From Natrinema saccharevitans (GTDB taxonomy: Archaea; Halobacteriota; Halobacteria; Halobacteriales; Natrialbaceae), in the NCBI RefSeq assembly GCF_001953745.1, contig NZ_LWLN01000001.1, positions 2,852,001-2,916,000 on the forward strand: 64,000 nt of DNA, in the 5' to 3' direction. The notes beneath the pieces are model-generated. The model was not told where the DNA came from. It worked only from the letters and a program-made list of their open reading frames with translations, and ran no database searches. Shown here one piece after another: positions 17,146-26,111 of the stretch. Both the position numbers and the translations under genes were made by a program. Position 1 is the stretch's first letter. Each line of letters begins with the position of its first letter.

Positions 17146-17982
17146 ATGGACGTCGCCGTCGGAATCGTCGCCCAGCGCGACAACGAGCGTGCACAGGACC
17201 TCGCCGCCGCCCTCGTCGACGCCCTCGAGGGGGCCGGCGCGAGCGCAGTCGTCGACGAAGCCACGGGCGAGGCGATCGCGGCGACGGCCGTGCCGGTCGG
17301 CTCGATGGGCGATCGCGACCTCGTCGTGAGCATCGGCGGCGACGGGACCCTGCTGTTCGTGGCCCGCGAGGTCGGCCCCACGCCGATCATGGGCGTCAAC
17401 CTCGGTGAGGTCGGCTTTCTCAACGCCGTCGCACCCGAAAACGCCGTCGACGTCGTCACCGACATCGTCGCGGACATCGCGCGCACGGGCCGGGTCGAGG
17501 GCCGGGAACTGGCGCGGCTCCGGGCGACCGGCGTCGACGAGGACTGGACGCTCGCGCCCGCGCTCAACGAGATCGTCGTCCACGGACGGCGACGCGGCCA
17601 CGGCGGCGGTGCGACGATCGAGGTTCGGGTCGACGGCCAGTCGTACGCGGAGAGCCACGCCGACGGCGTCCTCGTCGCGACCCCGACGGGATCGACCGCC
17701 TACAACCTGAGCGAGGGCGGGCCGCTGGTCCACCCCGCGACGGACGCCGTCATCGTCACGCAGATGGCCGCGGCCGAGTCGATGCCGCCGCTGGTCGTCG
17801 AACCGGACACCGAAATCAGCCTCACGGTCACCGGTGCCGACACCGCCTACGCGATCAGCGACGGCCGCAACAGACGGCGCCTCGAGCCGCCCGCGACGGT
17901 CTCGGTTACGCCGGCGGCCGACCCGGTCACGCTCGTCGGCCCGCGGGCGAACTTCTTCGACGGCCTCGACAAACTCGAGTGA
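17146..17982 (+). CDS. nadK: NAD kinase
   Basis: A 278-residue NAD(+)/NADH kinase that makes NADP(H) with ATP or polyphosphate. The hallmark GGDGT is at 64-68, LNEIVVH at 140-146 (the NE motif) and TGSTAYNLS at 181-189. Length fits archaeal enzymes. The stop is directly followed by the convergent DsbA-like gene. nadE lies in the same window but far away, so no operon is implied. Confidence 0.95.
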   Translation: MDVAVGIVAQRDNERAQDLAAALVDALEGAGASAVVDEATGEAIAATAVPVGSMGDRDLVVSIGGDGTLLFVAREVGPTPIMGVNLGEVGFLNAVAPENAVDVVTDIVADIARTGRVEGRELARLRATGVDEDWTLAPALNEIVVHGRRRGHGGGATIEVRVDGQSYAESHADGVLVATPTGSTAYNLSEGGPLVHPATDAVIVTQMAAAESMPPLVVEPDTEISLTVTGADTAYAISDGRNRRRLEPPATVSVTPAADPVTLVGPRANFFDGLDKLE

Positions 17983-18633
17983 CTACTGGCCCTCGACGAG
18001 TCGCTCGAGGTGTTCCGGCGGGACCGAGCCGCGGGCGACGCGGCCGTCCGAGACGAACGTCGGGACGCCGGTGACGCCCGTCTGCTGGGCCTGTGCGAAC
18101 AGGTCCTCGAGTTCCGCCCGGATGCCGTCGTCGTCGACCGCGTCCCGAACCTCGTCGACCGGTAGCTCGCAGTCGGCCGCGAGATCGGCCAGCACGTCGA
18201 CGTCGCCGATGTCGCGACCGTCCTGCCACAGCGCCGCGTAGATGGCTTCGTCGAAGGCCGCCCACCGATCGGGGTACTCCCCCTTGACGTACCACGAGGC
18301 GACCTGCGCGTCGAAAGAGTCGACGTCGGTCGCGATCTCCTGGGCCATCTCGACGCCGTACTCCTCCTGCAGTCGGCGGACGTTCTGTCTGGCCTGCTCG
18401 TAGTACTCGTCGCCCTTGCCGTCGTCGACGTCGTGATCGATCGAGCCGTCGGGGTTTCGCTTCCCGCTTCGCAGATCGAAGGGGTGCCAGTCGACGGTCA
18501 GGGGCTCGTCGCGATCCTCACGGTACTGTGCGAGCGAGCGGGTCCCCAGATAACAGAACGGGCAGACGTAGTCGGCGTAGATTTCGATTCGGTCGGTCGT
18601 CTCGGGGGTCGGTCCGGAGTCAGCGTCGGTCAT
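17983..18633 (-). CDS. DsbA family oxidoreductase (FrnE-like)
   Basis: A 216-residue thioredoxin-fold protein of the FrnE/2-hydroxychromene-2-carboxylate isomerase branch. The CPFC redox motif is at 24-27, and GVTGVPTFV near residue 187 supplies the cis-Pro loop. There is no signal peptide, so it acts in the cytoplasm, likely on disulphides or glutathione-like thiols. FrnE proteins of other organisms protect against oxidants. It stands convergent to nadK with no gap. Confidence 0.9.
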   Translation of the reverse strand: MTDADSGPTPETTDRIEIYADYVCPFCYLGTRSLAQYREDRDEPLTVDWHPFDLRSGKRNPDGSIDHDVDDGKGDEYYEQARQNVRRLQEEYGVEMAQEIATDVDSFDAQVASWYVKGEYPDRWAAFDEAIYAALWQDGRDIGDVDVLADLAADCELPVDEVRDAVDDDGIRAELEDLFAQAQQTGVTGVPTFVSDGRVARGSVPPEHLERLVEGQ

Positions 18634-18741
18634 AGCTTTGGTAGGGTTCTGCGAGGGAAAAGTCGCCGGTCCCCGGCAGCGGCGGCCGCGGCTCGAGCCG
18701 CGGCCGGAGAGACAGTGCGAACGGAGCCCACCGAACGCCGC

Positions 18742-19479
18742 CTACGACTCCGATTCGGACGCCGGCGCGTCGCCGGTCCCGGTCGCGTTCGGCAGGTTCG
18801 GGTCGCGGTAGGGGTTACGGCCGTAGGCCGGCAGCTCGTCCTCGAGTTGTTCCTTGAGGACGCGACGAAGCCGGTTCAGGCTCGTCGTATCGAGCCCGTA
18901 CGCCGACGCGAGCCGCTCGAACGGTTCCTCGTCGGTGATGTCGTGGGCCCGGTACTGGGCGAACAGTTCTTCCATGCGGTCGGCCGACAGCGCCTGGGCG
19001 TCGATGTCGTCGAGCCCGAAGTACTGCTTCCGGTCAGCGTCGACGACGTGGCGGATCACCACCAGCGCGACCTTCTCGATGGCGCGCTGGCTGCCGAACT
19101 CGGTGAGGTCGATCTCGTCCATGACGCCCAGCGCCAGATCGCGCTGCCACGGCGTCACCTCGAGGGCGTTACACAGCGCCTGCGTGGTCCGCAGTCGATC
19201 GAGGTGGTGGGCGCGCTCGCTGTAGCCCGGCGTGGCCGCGTGCTGTTCGTCGTGGAGACGACGCACGCTCTCGGAGAGGTCGGCGTCGGGCGACTCCGCC
19301 CGCCCGATGACCGTCGCGCTCGGCGTGACGACGCCCCACTGGCGGACCGTCGAGTCGCGCTGGACGTCCGCCCGCGAGAGCGAGCCGGAGCCGGGTCGGG
19401 TCTCGAGGCGGCGCTCGTCGTCCGTCTCGACCGGGGCTCGCTCGGACGCTGGACCGGAGTCGGCACCGTCGTCTTGCAT
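18742..19479 (-). CDS. RNA polymerase subunit epsilon-like protein
   Basis: A 245-residue protein that I recognise as the haloarchaeal family annotated as DNA-directed RNA polymerase subunit epsilon. Signature runs are VRQWGVVTPSATVIGRA (about 45-61), LRTTQALCNALEVTPWQRD (about 95-113), and GRNPYRDPNLP near the C-terminus. The middle part looks like a cyclin/TFB-like helical repeat. Ends are disordered. The role in transcription rests on family annotation and not on any catalytic motif seen here. Confidence 0.75.
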   Translation of the reverse strand: MQDDGADSGPASERAPVETDDERRLETRPGSGSLSRADVQRDSTVRQWGVVTPSATVIGRAESPDADLSESVRRLHDEQHAATPGYSERAHHLDRLRTTQALCNALEVTPWQRDLALGVMDEIDLTEFGSQRAIEKVALVVIRHVVDADRKQYFGLDDIDAQALSADRMEELFAQYRAHDITDEEPFERLASAYGLDTTSLNRLRRVLKEQLEDELPAYGRNPYRDPNLPNATGTGDAPASESES

Positions 19480-19665
19480 CGTCTGTCGCTCGGAGAGGGA
19501 GCGTGAAAAAGGCTCGCTCCGTGGAATCGATCGGCTGAACGGACTGACAGGTCCGCTAACAGGTGTCCGTCAACAGGTGAACGGGCGGGAGGGTCGAACG
19601 AACGCGTTCACTGCCGTTTCGATGAGCAACGCCGTCGCTCGAGTGTCCCGTCGATCCGCGAAAAG

Positions 19666-19709
19666 CCCTTCGTAGCTTCACCTCGTAACCAGAGACACGT
19701 AAAGAACGA
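19666..19709 (+). repeat. WSQG-type 45-bp repeat, copy 1
   Basis: Most diverged of five copies: GTAGCTTCACCTCGTAACCA, then GAGACACGTAAAGAACGA. Its minus-strand frame would read F-x-C-L-W-L-R-G. Confidence 0.75.
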
Positions 19710-19860
19710 GCCGTTCGGGTCGGTCAGTAGCGATCACGGTCGATCCTCACCTCGAAGGTGCGACGCGGCCCGGGGCCGTCGCCGACCGGCAGTGTCGGTC
19801 CGCGGAGGTGAGTTCGGACGCGTCGCTGCTCGGTGAAACCCACTCGAGAAGGATTCGTTC

Positions 19861-19906
19861 TCCCGTCGTATCTTCACCTTGTGACCAGAGGCAGCTAAAG
19901 AACGAC
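19861..19906 (+). repeat. WSQG-type 45-bp repeat, copy 2
   Basis: Core TTCACCTTGTGACCAGAG, then AGCTAAAGAACGACG. It ends 11 nt before the stop codon of the nucleotidyltransferase gene. Confidence 0.8.
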
Positions 19907-19917
19907 GCAGGTGCGAG

Positions 19918-20862
19918 CTACCGGACCGCCGCGATCAACTCGTCGACGAACCCGTCGAGGCGGTCGGGGTCGGGACCGGCCCGCGCGTGAACGTCCGGAT
20001 CGATCTCCCGCGGCGGGTGGGCAAACGCCCGACCGATGGCGTCGCCGATCCGCTCGTCGCCCTCGCCGGTCCGCTTTCGCTCGAGGAGGTCTCGAGCCCG
20101 TTCGATCCGATCGGCGTTGAAGACGGCGGGCGCTTGCTCGGTGAGGAACGACTCGAACTCGAGCGCGGGCAGGTCGTGGTCGCCGCGGTCCCCGGTTGCT
20201 TTCAGGTACCGCGCGGCCATCGCCGCCCGGGCGATCACGAGGTTGCGCTTCACCGTAGGCCTCGTCCGGGTTTCTCGAAAACGGTCGTCGTCGGCCGCGA
20301 CCGTCGTCGTCCCGTCGTCGGTCTCGACGACGTACTCGTCGTCGCACACCTCCAGAATCGGGAAGAGTTCGTCGTCGCTCCGGACCAGGTGGTGTGAGAG
20401 ATACTTCCGGTAGTTGTTCGTCGCGATACCCCGCCACGTGTGATAGAGATCCATCGGGTTGTAGGCCCGTTCGACGTACGCTCCGAGATCCGTGGGGTCG
20501 AACGCGGTTCGATAGCGGATCGGACTCCGGAGCAGATCGATCGCCCCGTCGTTGGAGTCGGCCAACAGCCGCGCGAACGTCCGCACGTCCCAGCCCTGAT
20601 ACTCGAACTCGCCGTCCGTCTCGACGATCGTCTCCGGCGGTCCCTCGAGGTGGGCGTACCGACGCAGGTCCGTCGGTACGTAGACGAACCTGACGTCGTA
20701 GTCGCTGTCGGGACCGGCCGCACCCCACGCGTGGCTGCCGTGGGCGACCGCCAGCGCGACCCAGACGTCACGGTCGCGCTCGATCGCCGTCAAGTGGTCG
20801 TCGACGGTCGCACGGATGGCTGCCGAGACGCTGGTCAGATAGTAGCCGCTGAAACGATTCAC
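19918..20862 (-). CDS. RlaP-type nucleotidyltransferase
   Basis: A DNA polymerase beta-fold nucleotidyltransferase of the RlaP (RNA repair pathway) kind. AHGSHAWGAAGPDSDYDVR (40-58) gives the GS signature with metal ligands D54 and D56, and the following helical region resembles the family to the end. The partner expected in bacterial RNA repair, an RNA ligase, is absent nearby. The first usable start in frame is a GTG at 20862 located inside the palindromic element, so the first ten residues come from repeat DNA and the real start may differ. The gene is bracketed by copies 2 and 3 of the 45-bp repeat, suggesting an accessory insertion. Confidence 0.75.
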   Translation of the reverse strand: MNRFSGYYLTSVSAAIRATVDDHLTAIERDRDVWVALAVAHGSHAWGAAGPDSDYDVRFVYVPTDLRRYAHLEGPPETIVETDGEFEYQGWDVRTFARLLADSNDGAIDLLRSPIRYRTAFDPTDLGAYVERAYNPMDLYHTWRGIATNNYRKYLSHHLVRSDDELFPILEVCDDEYVVETDDGTTTVAADDDRFRETRTRPTVKRNLVIARAAMAARYLKATGDRGDHDLPALEFESFLTEQAPAVFNADRIERARDLLERKRTGEGDERIGDAIGRAFAHPPREIDPDVHARAGPDPDRLDGFVDELIAAVR

Positions 20863-20920
20863 ACACTGATCGCAGCGCCATCGTGCGATCAGGTGTGCAA
20901 TGACTTTCAGCGGCTACTAT
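20839..20920 (-). repeat. CTATAGTAGC palindrome, copy A
   Basis: Two arms of 36-37 nt (20839-20874 and 20884-20920) around a 9-nt centre form an imperfect hairpin. Stem base variable block CGCTG pairs with CAGCG. Relative to copies B and C it lies in inverted orientation. It overlaps the 5' end of the RlaP-type gene. Confidence 0.85.
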
Positions 20921-20974
20921 AGTTGTCGCTCGACGCCGTCGAGAACGACGCCGAAGAAGACCGGGTGACGAATG

Positions 20975-21016
20975 CCCTTCGTAGCTTCACCTTGTGACCA
21001 GAAACACGTAAAGATC
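20975..21016 (+). repeat. WSQG-type 45-bp repeat, copy 3
   Basis: GTAGCTTCACCTTGTGACCA, then GAAACACGTAAAGATCG; closest to copies 1 and 2. Confidence 0.8.
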
Positions 21017-21090
21017 GAAACCCGAGCATCGCGATCGTCCGGAGGGCGTCGCGACTGCCGAACGGAACTCGCGGAGAACGGCTGCCGTCT

Positions 21091-21139
21091 TCCCGTCATA
21101 GCTCTACCTTGTGACCAGAGACGCTTAAACGAACGACGG
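21091..21139 (+). repeat. WSQG-type 45-bp repeat, copy 4
   Basis: CATAGCTCTACCTTGTGACC, then AGAGACGCTTAAACGAACGACGG in two parts; nearly identical to copy 5. Confidence 0.8.
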
Positions 21140-21206
21140 CTTTGAGGAGAGACTGCGGAGACCGGCCCCTCGTTCCGGCGGGAGGGCATCGGCCAGTCTG
21201 GGAGAG

Positions 21207-21215
21207 TTATAAAAC
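21207..21215 (+). promoter_or_regulatory. TATA box of small membrane protein gene
   Basis: GTTATAAAA 29-37 nt before the ATG at 21244; the half palindrome lies between box and start. Confidence 0.55.
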
Positions 21216-21223
21216 CGACCGTG

Positions 21224-21246
21224 CTATAGTAGCTATTGAAACGATG
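21224..21246 (+). repeat. CTATAGTAGC palindrome, half copy D
   Basis: CTATAGTAGCTATTGAAACG matches one arm (type 1) of the palindrome family; no second arm is seen. It covers the likely transcription start and the ATG of the small gene. Confidence 0.65.
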
Positions 21247-21447
21247 TCTGCGCTCCGGGCCGTACTGTTCGAGTGGGACCTGAACCGGGTGACAAGGATC
21301 GCCGTCTCCGCGTTGGCCGTCTTTCTCGCGCAACGCGTCACGGACGACTTCCTCACCGGCCTCGGTGCGACGATAGTCTTTCTCGTCGTCCTCTCGATCC
21401 CGTGGGAAGTGACAGAGCGTTTCCCAGGTCGGTCGGACGGGTCGTGA
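21244..21447 (+). CDS. Small two-helix membrane protein
   Basis: A 67-residue protein, MSALRAVLF then two hydrophobic segments (about 18-31 and 40-53) and a basic/acidic tail. I do not recognise a family. A TATA box and an ATG at leaderless distance support expression, and codon choice is GC-rich at third positions. It lies between copies 4 and 5 of the 45-bp repeat and starts in the half palindrome. Confidence 0.55.
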   Translation: MSALRAVLFEWDLNRVTRIAVSALAVFLAQRVTDDFLTGLGATIVFLVVLSIPWEVTERFPGRSDGS

Positions 21448-21500
21448 TTACCGCGGCCGGCGTCGTGACTATCGAATCAAAAACCCGGAGAACGACGACC

Positions 21501-21550
21501 TCCCGTCATAGCTCTACCTTGTGACCAGAACCACTTAAAGAAACGACGGC
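21501..21550 (+). repeat. WSQG-type 45-bp repeat, copy 5
   Basis: CATAGCTCTACCTTGTGACC, then AGAACCACTTAAAGAAACGACGG in two parts; 80 nt upstream of mptA. Confidence 0.8.
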
Positions 21551-21629
21551 TCGAGCCGCTGTTAGCGTCGGGACGCAAGCGATCCCCGGTTCCGAAAGGT
21601 TGAATCGAACGCTGCCCTGAATGCGGCCA

Positions 21630-22556
21630 ATGAGTCATCAGTTACCGGACGTGCAAGCCACGTCACCGGACGTCACCGTCGGCCTGAGTCAGGTCGGCGT
21701 CACGGGCGTCGACAAGCTCGTCAAGATCGCCCGCGAGGGGAAGCGACCGATCGTCCTCACGGCCGAGTTCGAGGTCTTCGTAGATCTCCCCGGCTGGCGT
21801 AAGGGGGCCGACATGAGCCGCAACATGGAGGTCATCGACGAGATCTTGGAGGACGCGACTCGCGAGGAGGCCTACGGCGTCGAGGAGGTCTGTGGCGAGG
21901 CCGCCGAACGGTTGCTCGAGAAACACGACTACACCTCGAAGGCGGAGGTCTCGATGGAAGCGGAGTTCATGCGCCGGGAGCAGACCCCCGCGAGCGACCG
22001 CGAGACTCAGCACACGGTCGACATCGTCGCCTCGGCGACGGCGACCGGCGAGGGGACCCGCGAGGAGATCGGCGCGACGGTCACCGGGATGACCGTCTGC
22101 CCCTGCTCGCAGGGGATGTCCGCCGCCCGCGCGAAAGAGACCCTCGAGGATTTGGGCGTCGAGGAGGGGACGATCACGGAGTTCTTAGAGGAGGTGCCAC
22201 AGCCGGGCCACTCCCAGCGAGGGCACGCGACGCTGACCGTCGAAGCGGGCGGCGATCCCGAGGTCGATCTGAACGACATCATCGACATCGCTCGTGACTC
22301 GATGAGCGCGCGGATCTACAACCTCGCGAAACGGCCCGACGAGGACCACATGACCTACGCGGCCCACGCCGACGCGAAGTTCGTCGAGGACTGCGTGCGC
22401 GCGCTGGCGGAGGGCGTCGTCGACGAGTTCGACCACCTGCCCGACGACGCGGTGATCACGATGAGCCAGTCCAACGACGAGTCGATCCACCAGCACAACG
22501 CCCACGCCGAGCGGGTCGTCAAGCTGGGGACGCTGCGCGACGAGATCGAGAGTTAG
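21630..22556 (+). CDS. mptA: GTP cyclohydrolase MptA
   Basis: A 308-residue archaeal-type GTP cyclohydrolase (FolE2/MptA, COG1469) that converts GTP to the 7,8-dihydro-D-neopterin 2',3'-cyclic phosphate for pterin cofactors. [10 protein letters not shown] is the family start; an ATG 9 nt upstream in frame is less likely. The CPCSQ motif at about residue 155 holds the conserved Cys; the enzyme is metal-dependent. [13 protein letters not shown] near 230 is conserved too. Its stop overlaps the convergent trmB-like gene by 4 nt. Confidence 0.95.
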   Translation: MSHQLPDVQATSPDVTVGLSQVGVTGVDKLVKIAREGKRPIVLTAEFEVFVDLPGWRKGADMSRNMEVIDEILEDATREEAYGVEEVCGEAAERLLEKHDYTSKAEVSMEAEFMRREQTPASDRETQHTVDIVASATATGEGTREEIGATVTGMTVCPCSQGMSAARAKETLEDLGVEEGTITEFLEEVPQPGHSQRGHATLTVEAGGDPEVDLNDIIDIARDSMSARIYNLAKRPDEDHMTYAAHADAKFVEDCVRALAEGVVDEFDHLPDDAVITMSQSNDESIHQHNAHAERVVKLGTLRDEIES

Positions 22557-23356
22557 AACTCGAGCGGCTCGGCCTCCTCCCACCGCGGGACGAACTCCTC
22601 GTGGACGTTCGCGGCGAACTCCGGGTCCTTCAGATCGATCATGGCGAAGGCCTCGCCCGAGGACAGCGGGTTGGGCACCTGAATGCAGACCTCGACGCCG
22701 TCGATGATGTTGAACGAGCCCGTGATGTCGTTGTTTGTGCGAACGTCGAAGTCCTCGCGTTGCTGCAAGGTCTCCCGGTAGCGCCGCCCCACCTCCTCCG
22801 ACATCGAACCGACCATCTCCCGAGTCATCAGCAGGTCGATCGACACCCCGCGATCGAGGGCGTCCTCGAGCTGGGCGTTGATCTCCTCGCTGGCGGCCTG
22901 CATGTCCCACTGGGGCGACGGGTGAGACGAGACCATCACGATGTCACGGTCGGCGGCCGCCAACCGCTCTAAGAGCAGGTCCTTCGTCTCCTCGGGGCCG
23001 ACCGCGGCGGTCCAGAACTGCTCCTCGACGGGTTCGGCCGCGTCGAGTTCGTCCGCCAGATCGTCGACGATCGATTCGTACTGGTCGGCCTTTTCCTCGA
23101 GTTCGCGTTTCTTGTCCTCGAGGAGACGATCCAGCGCCGTCGAGGGCTCGACGGCGACGTACTTCTTCGGCCGGCTGGCGGTCTGGCTGCGGACGAGGTT
23201 GTACTGTTCGATACTGTTCAACACGTCGTAGATCCGCCCCATCGGGACGTCGCTCGCCCGGGACAACTCTTTGGCCGTTGTGGGGCCGGTGTTGAGCAGC
23301 GATCGGTAGGCTCGAGCTTCGTACTCGGAGAGCCCGAGGTCCCTGAGACTGGCCAT
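22553..23356 (-). CDS. TrmB family transcription regulator
   Basis: A 267-residue TrmB-type regulator. The N-terminal winged helix ([19 protein letters not shown], then [23 protein letters not shown]-like to about residue 70) is followed by a coiled coil (about 85-110) and a PLD-like C-terminal effector domain ([23 protein letters not shown]). Such proteins control sugar or central metabolism genes in archaea. I chose the ATG at 23356; a TTG 12 nt upstream is in frame. The effector cannot be told from sequence and no sugar transporter is adjacent. Confidence 0.9.
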   Translation of the reverse strand: MASLRDLGLSEYEARAYRSLLNTGPTTAKELSRASDVPMGRIYDVLNSIEQYNLVRSQTASRPKKYVAVEPSTALDRLLEDKKRELEEKADQYESIVDDLADELDAAEPVEEQFWTAAVGPEETKDLLLERLAAADRDIVMVSSHPSPQWDMQAASEEINAQLEDALDRGVSIDLLMTREMVGSMSEEVGRRYRETLQQREDFDVRTNNDITGSFNIIDGVEVCIQVPNPLSSGEAFAMIDLKDPEFAANVHEEFVPRWEEAEPLEF

Positions 23357-23438
23357 GTCCGAGAGCAACCCGCTGAAGAAATATAAACACTGTGGTAGTT
23401 TGGCGTTTCGACGGCGTCGGCCGCGAGGGGGCCGAGCG

Positions 23439-25085
23439 TCAGTCGAGAAGCCGCTGGACCGCGTCGCTCAACTCGGCGGGAGTTTCGGCAGTAGCTGACA
23501 CGGCCTCGCCCAGGTCGGCCCGCGCCGTCCCCGACTCGCGGTCGGCGTCGGGGACGACCACCTTCTCGTGGTCGGCCATCCGCAGGGCCGCCCGATGGAG
23601 GTCGGAGCCTGCGTCGGCACCGACCCGGATCACCAGCGGGCCCTCGAGCAGTCGGGAGGCCGCCGTCGCGTACCCGGCGATCTGGACGCCGAAGCGGTCG
23701 CTGGCCCCCGCAAAGGCCTCGAGCGTTTCTCGGGCGTACTCGCGGTAGCGGTCCTCGCCGGACAGCGCCGCCAGATCGATCAGCGCGTCCGCAAAGGCGA
23801 CGTTGGCGTCCAGAGGCCGCAGCGGGCGATCGCAGAGTCCGACCCCGTCCGCGGGGCCGTCGAGGAACGAGTCCCCGTCGTGGAGCCGCTCGATCGTCGC
23901 GTCGGCGATCGCCGTCGCGTCCGCCAGCGCGTCCGTCTCGAGGGTACTGGCGACCGTCGTCAGGGCCGCTAACGCGCGGGCCTGATTGGTGAGCAGGGGG
24001 AGCGCCTCGCTGCCCTCGTCACGGTCGATCGTGTCTTCGCGTGCGTGTGCGACGACGCCGTCAGCGAGCAGGTCCGTCCGGAGGGTCTCGAGGGCGCGCT
24101 CGGCGTACCGGCGGGCCCGCTCGTCGTCGGTGTAGGCGTAGTAGGTCAGCAGGCCGTCGATGGCCAGCGCGTTCGGCCCGGCGAAGACCCCCGGATCGAC
24201 CGGCGGTTCGTCGGCGGCCGCGCGATCGGTCGCGTCGAGGCTGTGGGCGTCGGCGTCGCCCGGGGACTGGCTGTTGGCGAAGGCGTCGACCGCGTCGTTC
24301 CACAGCGTCGTCGTCAGGTAATCGATGGTGTCGGCGGCGGGCTCGCGGTACTCGTCTCTCCCGGTCAGCAGGTAGGCGTTGGCGAAGGCCCGGACCAACG
24401 CGCCGTTGGAGTCGAGCAGCTTCTCGCGCTGGAGCCCCGACCAGTCCCGGTCGGTCGCGAACCGGTAGAAGCCGCCGTCGTACTCGTCTAACAGGTTCGC
24501 GCTGACCGCGTCGTAGGACCGCAGAGCCATCTCGCGGTCGCGTTTGAGCGCGAACTCGAGGGCGTCGGGCAGGGGGAACTTCGGGCTCTGGCCCCAGCCG
24601 CCGGCGGTCTCGTCGTAGGTGTCGGTGAGGTGGCCGAGCATCCCCTGTTCGATCTCGGCGGTTAGCTCGCCGGCCGGCGGGTTGTCCTCCCGAAGCGGTC
24701 GGGGAACGCGGGCGGCACCGCTTCCTTTCGTCTCCCACATGGTCCGAACGCTGTCCAAGACCTGACGCATCCCGTCGGGGCCGAGATAGCCCGCGCCGGT
24801 CAGGACCTCGCCGTTCGGGGCGAGAAAGACCGTCGAGGGAAAGCCGCCCATGTTGTACCGGTCGCGGACCCGCGGGTACCGATCGACGTCGACCCGGACG
24901 GGGACGAAACTGTCGTTGAGGTTGGCCGCGATCCGGGGCTCGGCGTAGGTTTCCTCGTCCATCTCGTGGCAGTGGTCACACCACGTCGCGGTCAGCGAGA
25001 GCAAGACGGGGCGGTCGGCCTCGGCGGCCTCGTCGAAGGCCGCCTGTCCCCACTCGCGCCACTCGACGCGGGTCGTATCGTCCAT
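23439..25085 (-). CDS. DUF255 thioredoxin-domain protein (YyaL/spermatogenesis-associated 20 type)
   Basis: A 548-residue cytoplasmic protein. The N-terminal thioredoxin fold carries C36-D-H-C39 in LTATWCDHCHEMDEETY, then GGFPSTVFLAPNGEV, and the large C-terminal part is an (alpha/alpha)6-barrel-like region with GGWGQSPKFPLP near 180 and GGFYRFATDRDW near 230. Family members are usually 600-700 residues, so this one is on the short side. Activity is unknown; a redox-linked sugar-epimerase-like enzyme has been proposed for the fold. The ATG at 25085 follows directly on a short intergenic gap. Confidence 0.9.
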   Translation of the reverse strand: MDDTTRVEWREWGQAAFDEAAEADRPVLLSLTATWCDHCHEMDEETYAEPRIAANLNDSFVPVRVDVDRYPRVRDRYNMGGFPSTVFLAPNGEVLTGAGYLGPDGMRQVLDSVRTMWETKGSGAARVPRPLREDNPPAGELTAEIEQGMLGHLTDTYDETAGGWGQSPKFPLPDALEFALKRDREMALRSYDAVSANLLDEYDGGFYRFATDRDWSGLQREKLLDSNGALVRAFANAYLLTGRDEYREPAADTIDYLTTTLWNDAVDAFANSQSPGDADAHSLDATDRAAADEPPVDPGVFAGPNALAIDGLLTYYAYTDDERARRYAERALETLRTDLLADGVVAHAREDTIDRDEGSEALPLLTNQARALAALTTVASTLETDALADATAIADATIERLHDGDSFLDGPADGVGLCDRPLRPLDANVAFADALIDLAALSGEDRYREYARETLEAFAGASDRFGVQIAGYATAASRLLEGPLVIRVGADAGSDLHRAALRMADHEKVVVPDADRESGTARADLGEAVSATAETPAELSDAVQRLLD

Positions 25086-25212
25086 ACCGGAGCGACGGGA
25101 GTCGCGGGCGTAAGCCCTTCGTTCGCGTCTCCCAGTCGGCTCGACGGCGGCCGCGATTCGGTTCCCGAACCGAGAGTAAAAGATTTTCACTCGTCGGCGG
25201 CTAGATCGCGGT

Positions 25213-25803
25213 ATGCTCCGGTGGATCTTCGCGCTGTTGCTCATCCCGTTTCTCGACGCCGTGTTGCTCGCGGTGATCGTCACCCAGTTCGACGCGCTCA
25301 GTTGGGTCGGGATGATACTGCTCGTCGTCCTGACCGGCCTCGTCGGGATGCTCCTCGTCCGCGCCGAAGGCCGGCGGACGATCCGGAAGATGCAACGGTC
25401 GATGGCCCAGGGACAGCCCCCGACCAACGAACTGCTCGACGGGGGCCTGCTGATCGCCGCCGGAGCCTTTCTGCTGACCCCCGGACTGGTGACCGACCTG
25501 CTCGGGTTCCTGCTGGCCGTCCCGCTGACCCGGGTCCCGATCAGAATGGCGCTCAAACGCTACGTGGTCGTCCCCTACGCGGACAAGAAGACCGGCGGGT
25601 TCGCCAGCGGCGGGGTCTGGACGTTCGGCTTCCCCGACGAGGACCCGACTCGAGACACCGCCGACTCGAACGACGGCGGGACCTACGACCTCGGTGAGGA
25701 CGCCTACAGCGTCGACGACGAAGACGCCTACACGATCGACTTCGAGGACGAGCGATCGGACGACGGCGACGACGACCGGGACGACGACCCCCTCGCTCGG
25801 TAG
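25213..25803 (+). CDS. fxsA: FxsA family membrane protein
   Basis: A 196-residue protein with the FxsA core: two or three membrane segments (residues about 3-20, 28-48, 75-95), LVRAEGRRTIRKMQ between them and GGLLIAAGAFLLTPGLVTD. The C-terminal third is highly acidic and likely cytoplasmic. In E. coli FxsA over-production relieves F-exclusion of phage T7; the normal role is unknown. It precedes the tRNA-Ile gene that hosts an integrated element. Confidence 0.85.
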   Translation: MLRWIFALLLIPFLDAVLLAVIVTQFDALSWVGMILLVVLTGLVGMLLVRAEGRRTIRKMQRSMAQGQPPTNELLDGGLLIAAGAFLLTPGLVTDLLGFLLAVPLTRVPIRMALKRYVVVPYADKKTGGFASGGVWTFGFPDEDPTRDTADSNDGGTYDLGEDAYSVDDEDAYTIDFEDERSDDGDDDRDDDPLAR

Positions 25804-25878
25804 CGGTTCGCACGGGTCGCGGAGAAAGAAACGCTTAAACGTACCACCGAGCAACTATCGAGTGCGAAGGACGGGCGC

Positions 25879-25952
25879 GGGCCAATAGCTCAATTAGGTT
25901 GAGCGCCACTCTGATAAGGTGGAGGCTCTCGGTTCAAATCCGAGTTGGCCCA
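25879..25952 (+). tRNA. tRNA-Ile (GAT)
   Basis: Cloverleaf with acceptor GGGCCAA/TTGGCCC, D arm GCTCAATTAGGTTGAGC, anticodon stem CCACT/GGTGG with loop CTGATAA (anticodon GAT), T arm CTCGGTTCAAATCCGAG and discriminator A. Its 3' 14 bases are repeated at 30486-30499. Confidence 0.95.
25939..25952 (+). repeat. Attachment site repeat (tRNA side)
   Basis: TCCGAGTTGGCCCA forming the T-stem/acceptor end of tRNA-Ile; partner copy at 30486. Confidence 0.8.
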
Positions 25953-26111
25953 CTCAGCTTCTGAACGCTTCTTAGACACCCGATAACGCCAGGTTTAGCG
26001 CCCAACAGTTCCGTTCACGGCGTTCGAGGAAACGGGTGCCCCCTCGATTTCGCCGCTTAGTTGAATCACTTCTGAACGCGGGTCGCCTCCGTCTTGGGAT
26101 TCCGATTAGCC

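Larger units (their letters stand above)
19480..19917. other. Repeat-bearing intergenic region
   Basis: Contains no gene that I can support but two copies of the ~45-bp repeat (19666-19709, 19861-19906). Short open frames across it overlap the repeats on both strands and have no start signals. Confidence 0.5.

Noticed and set aside
19666-21550. CRISPR array
   Set aside because: The repeats are irregularly spaced (116-1,114 nt), enclose genes, and no cas genes are near.
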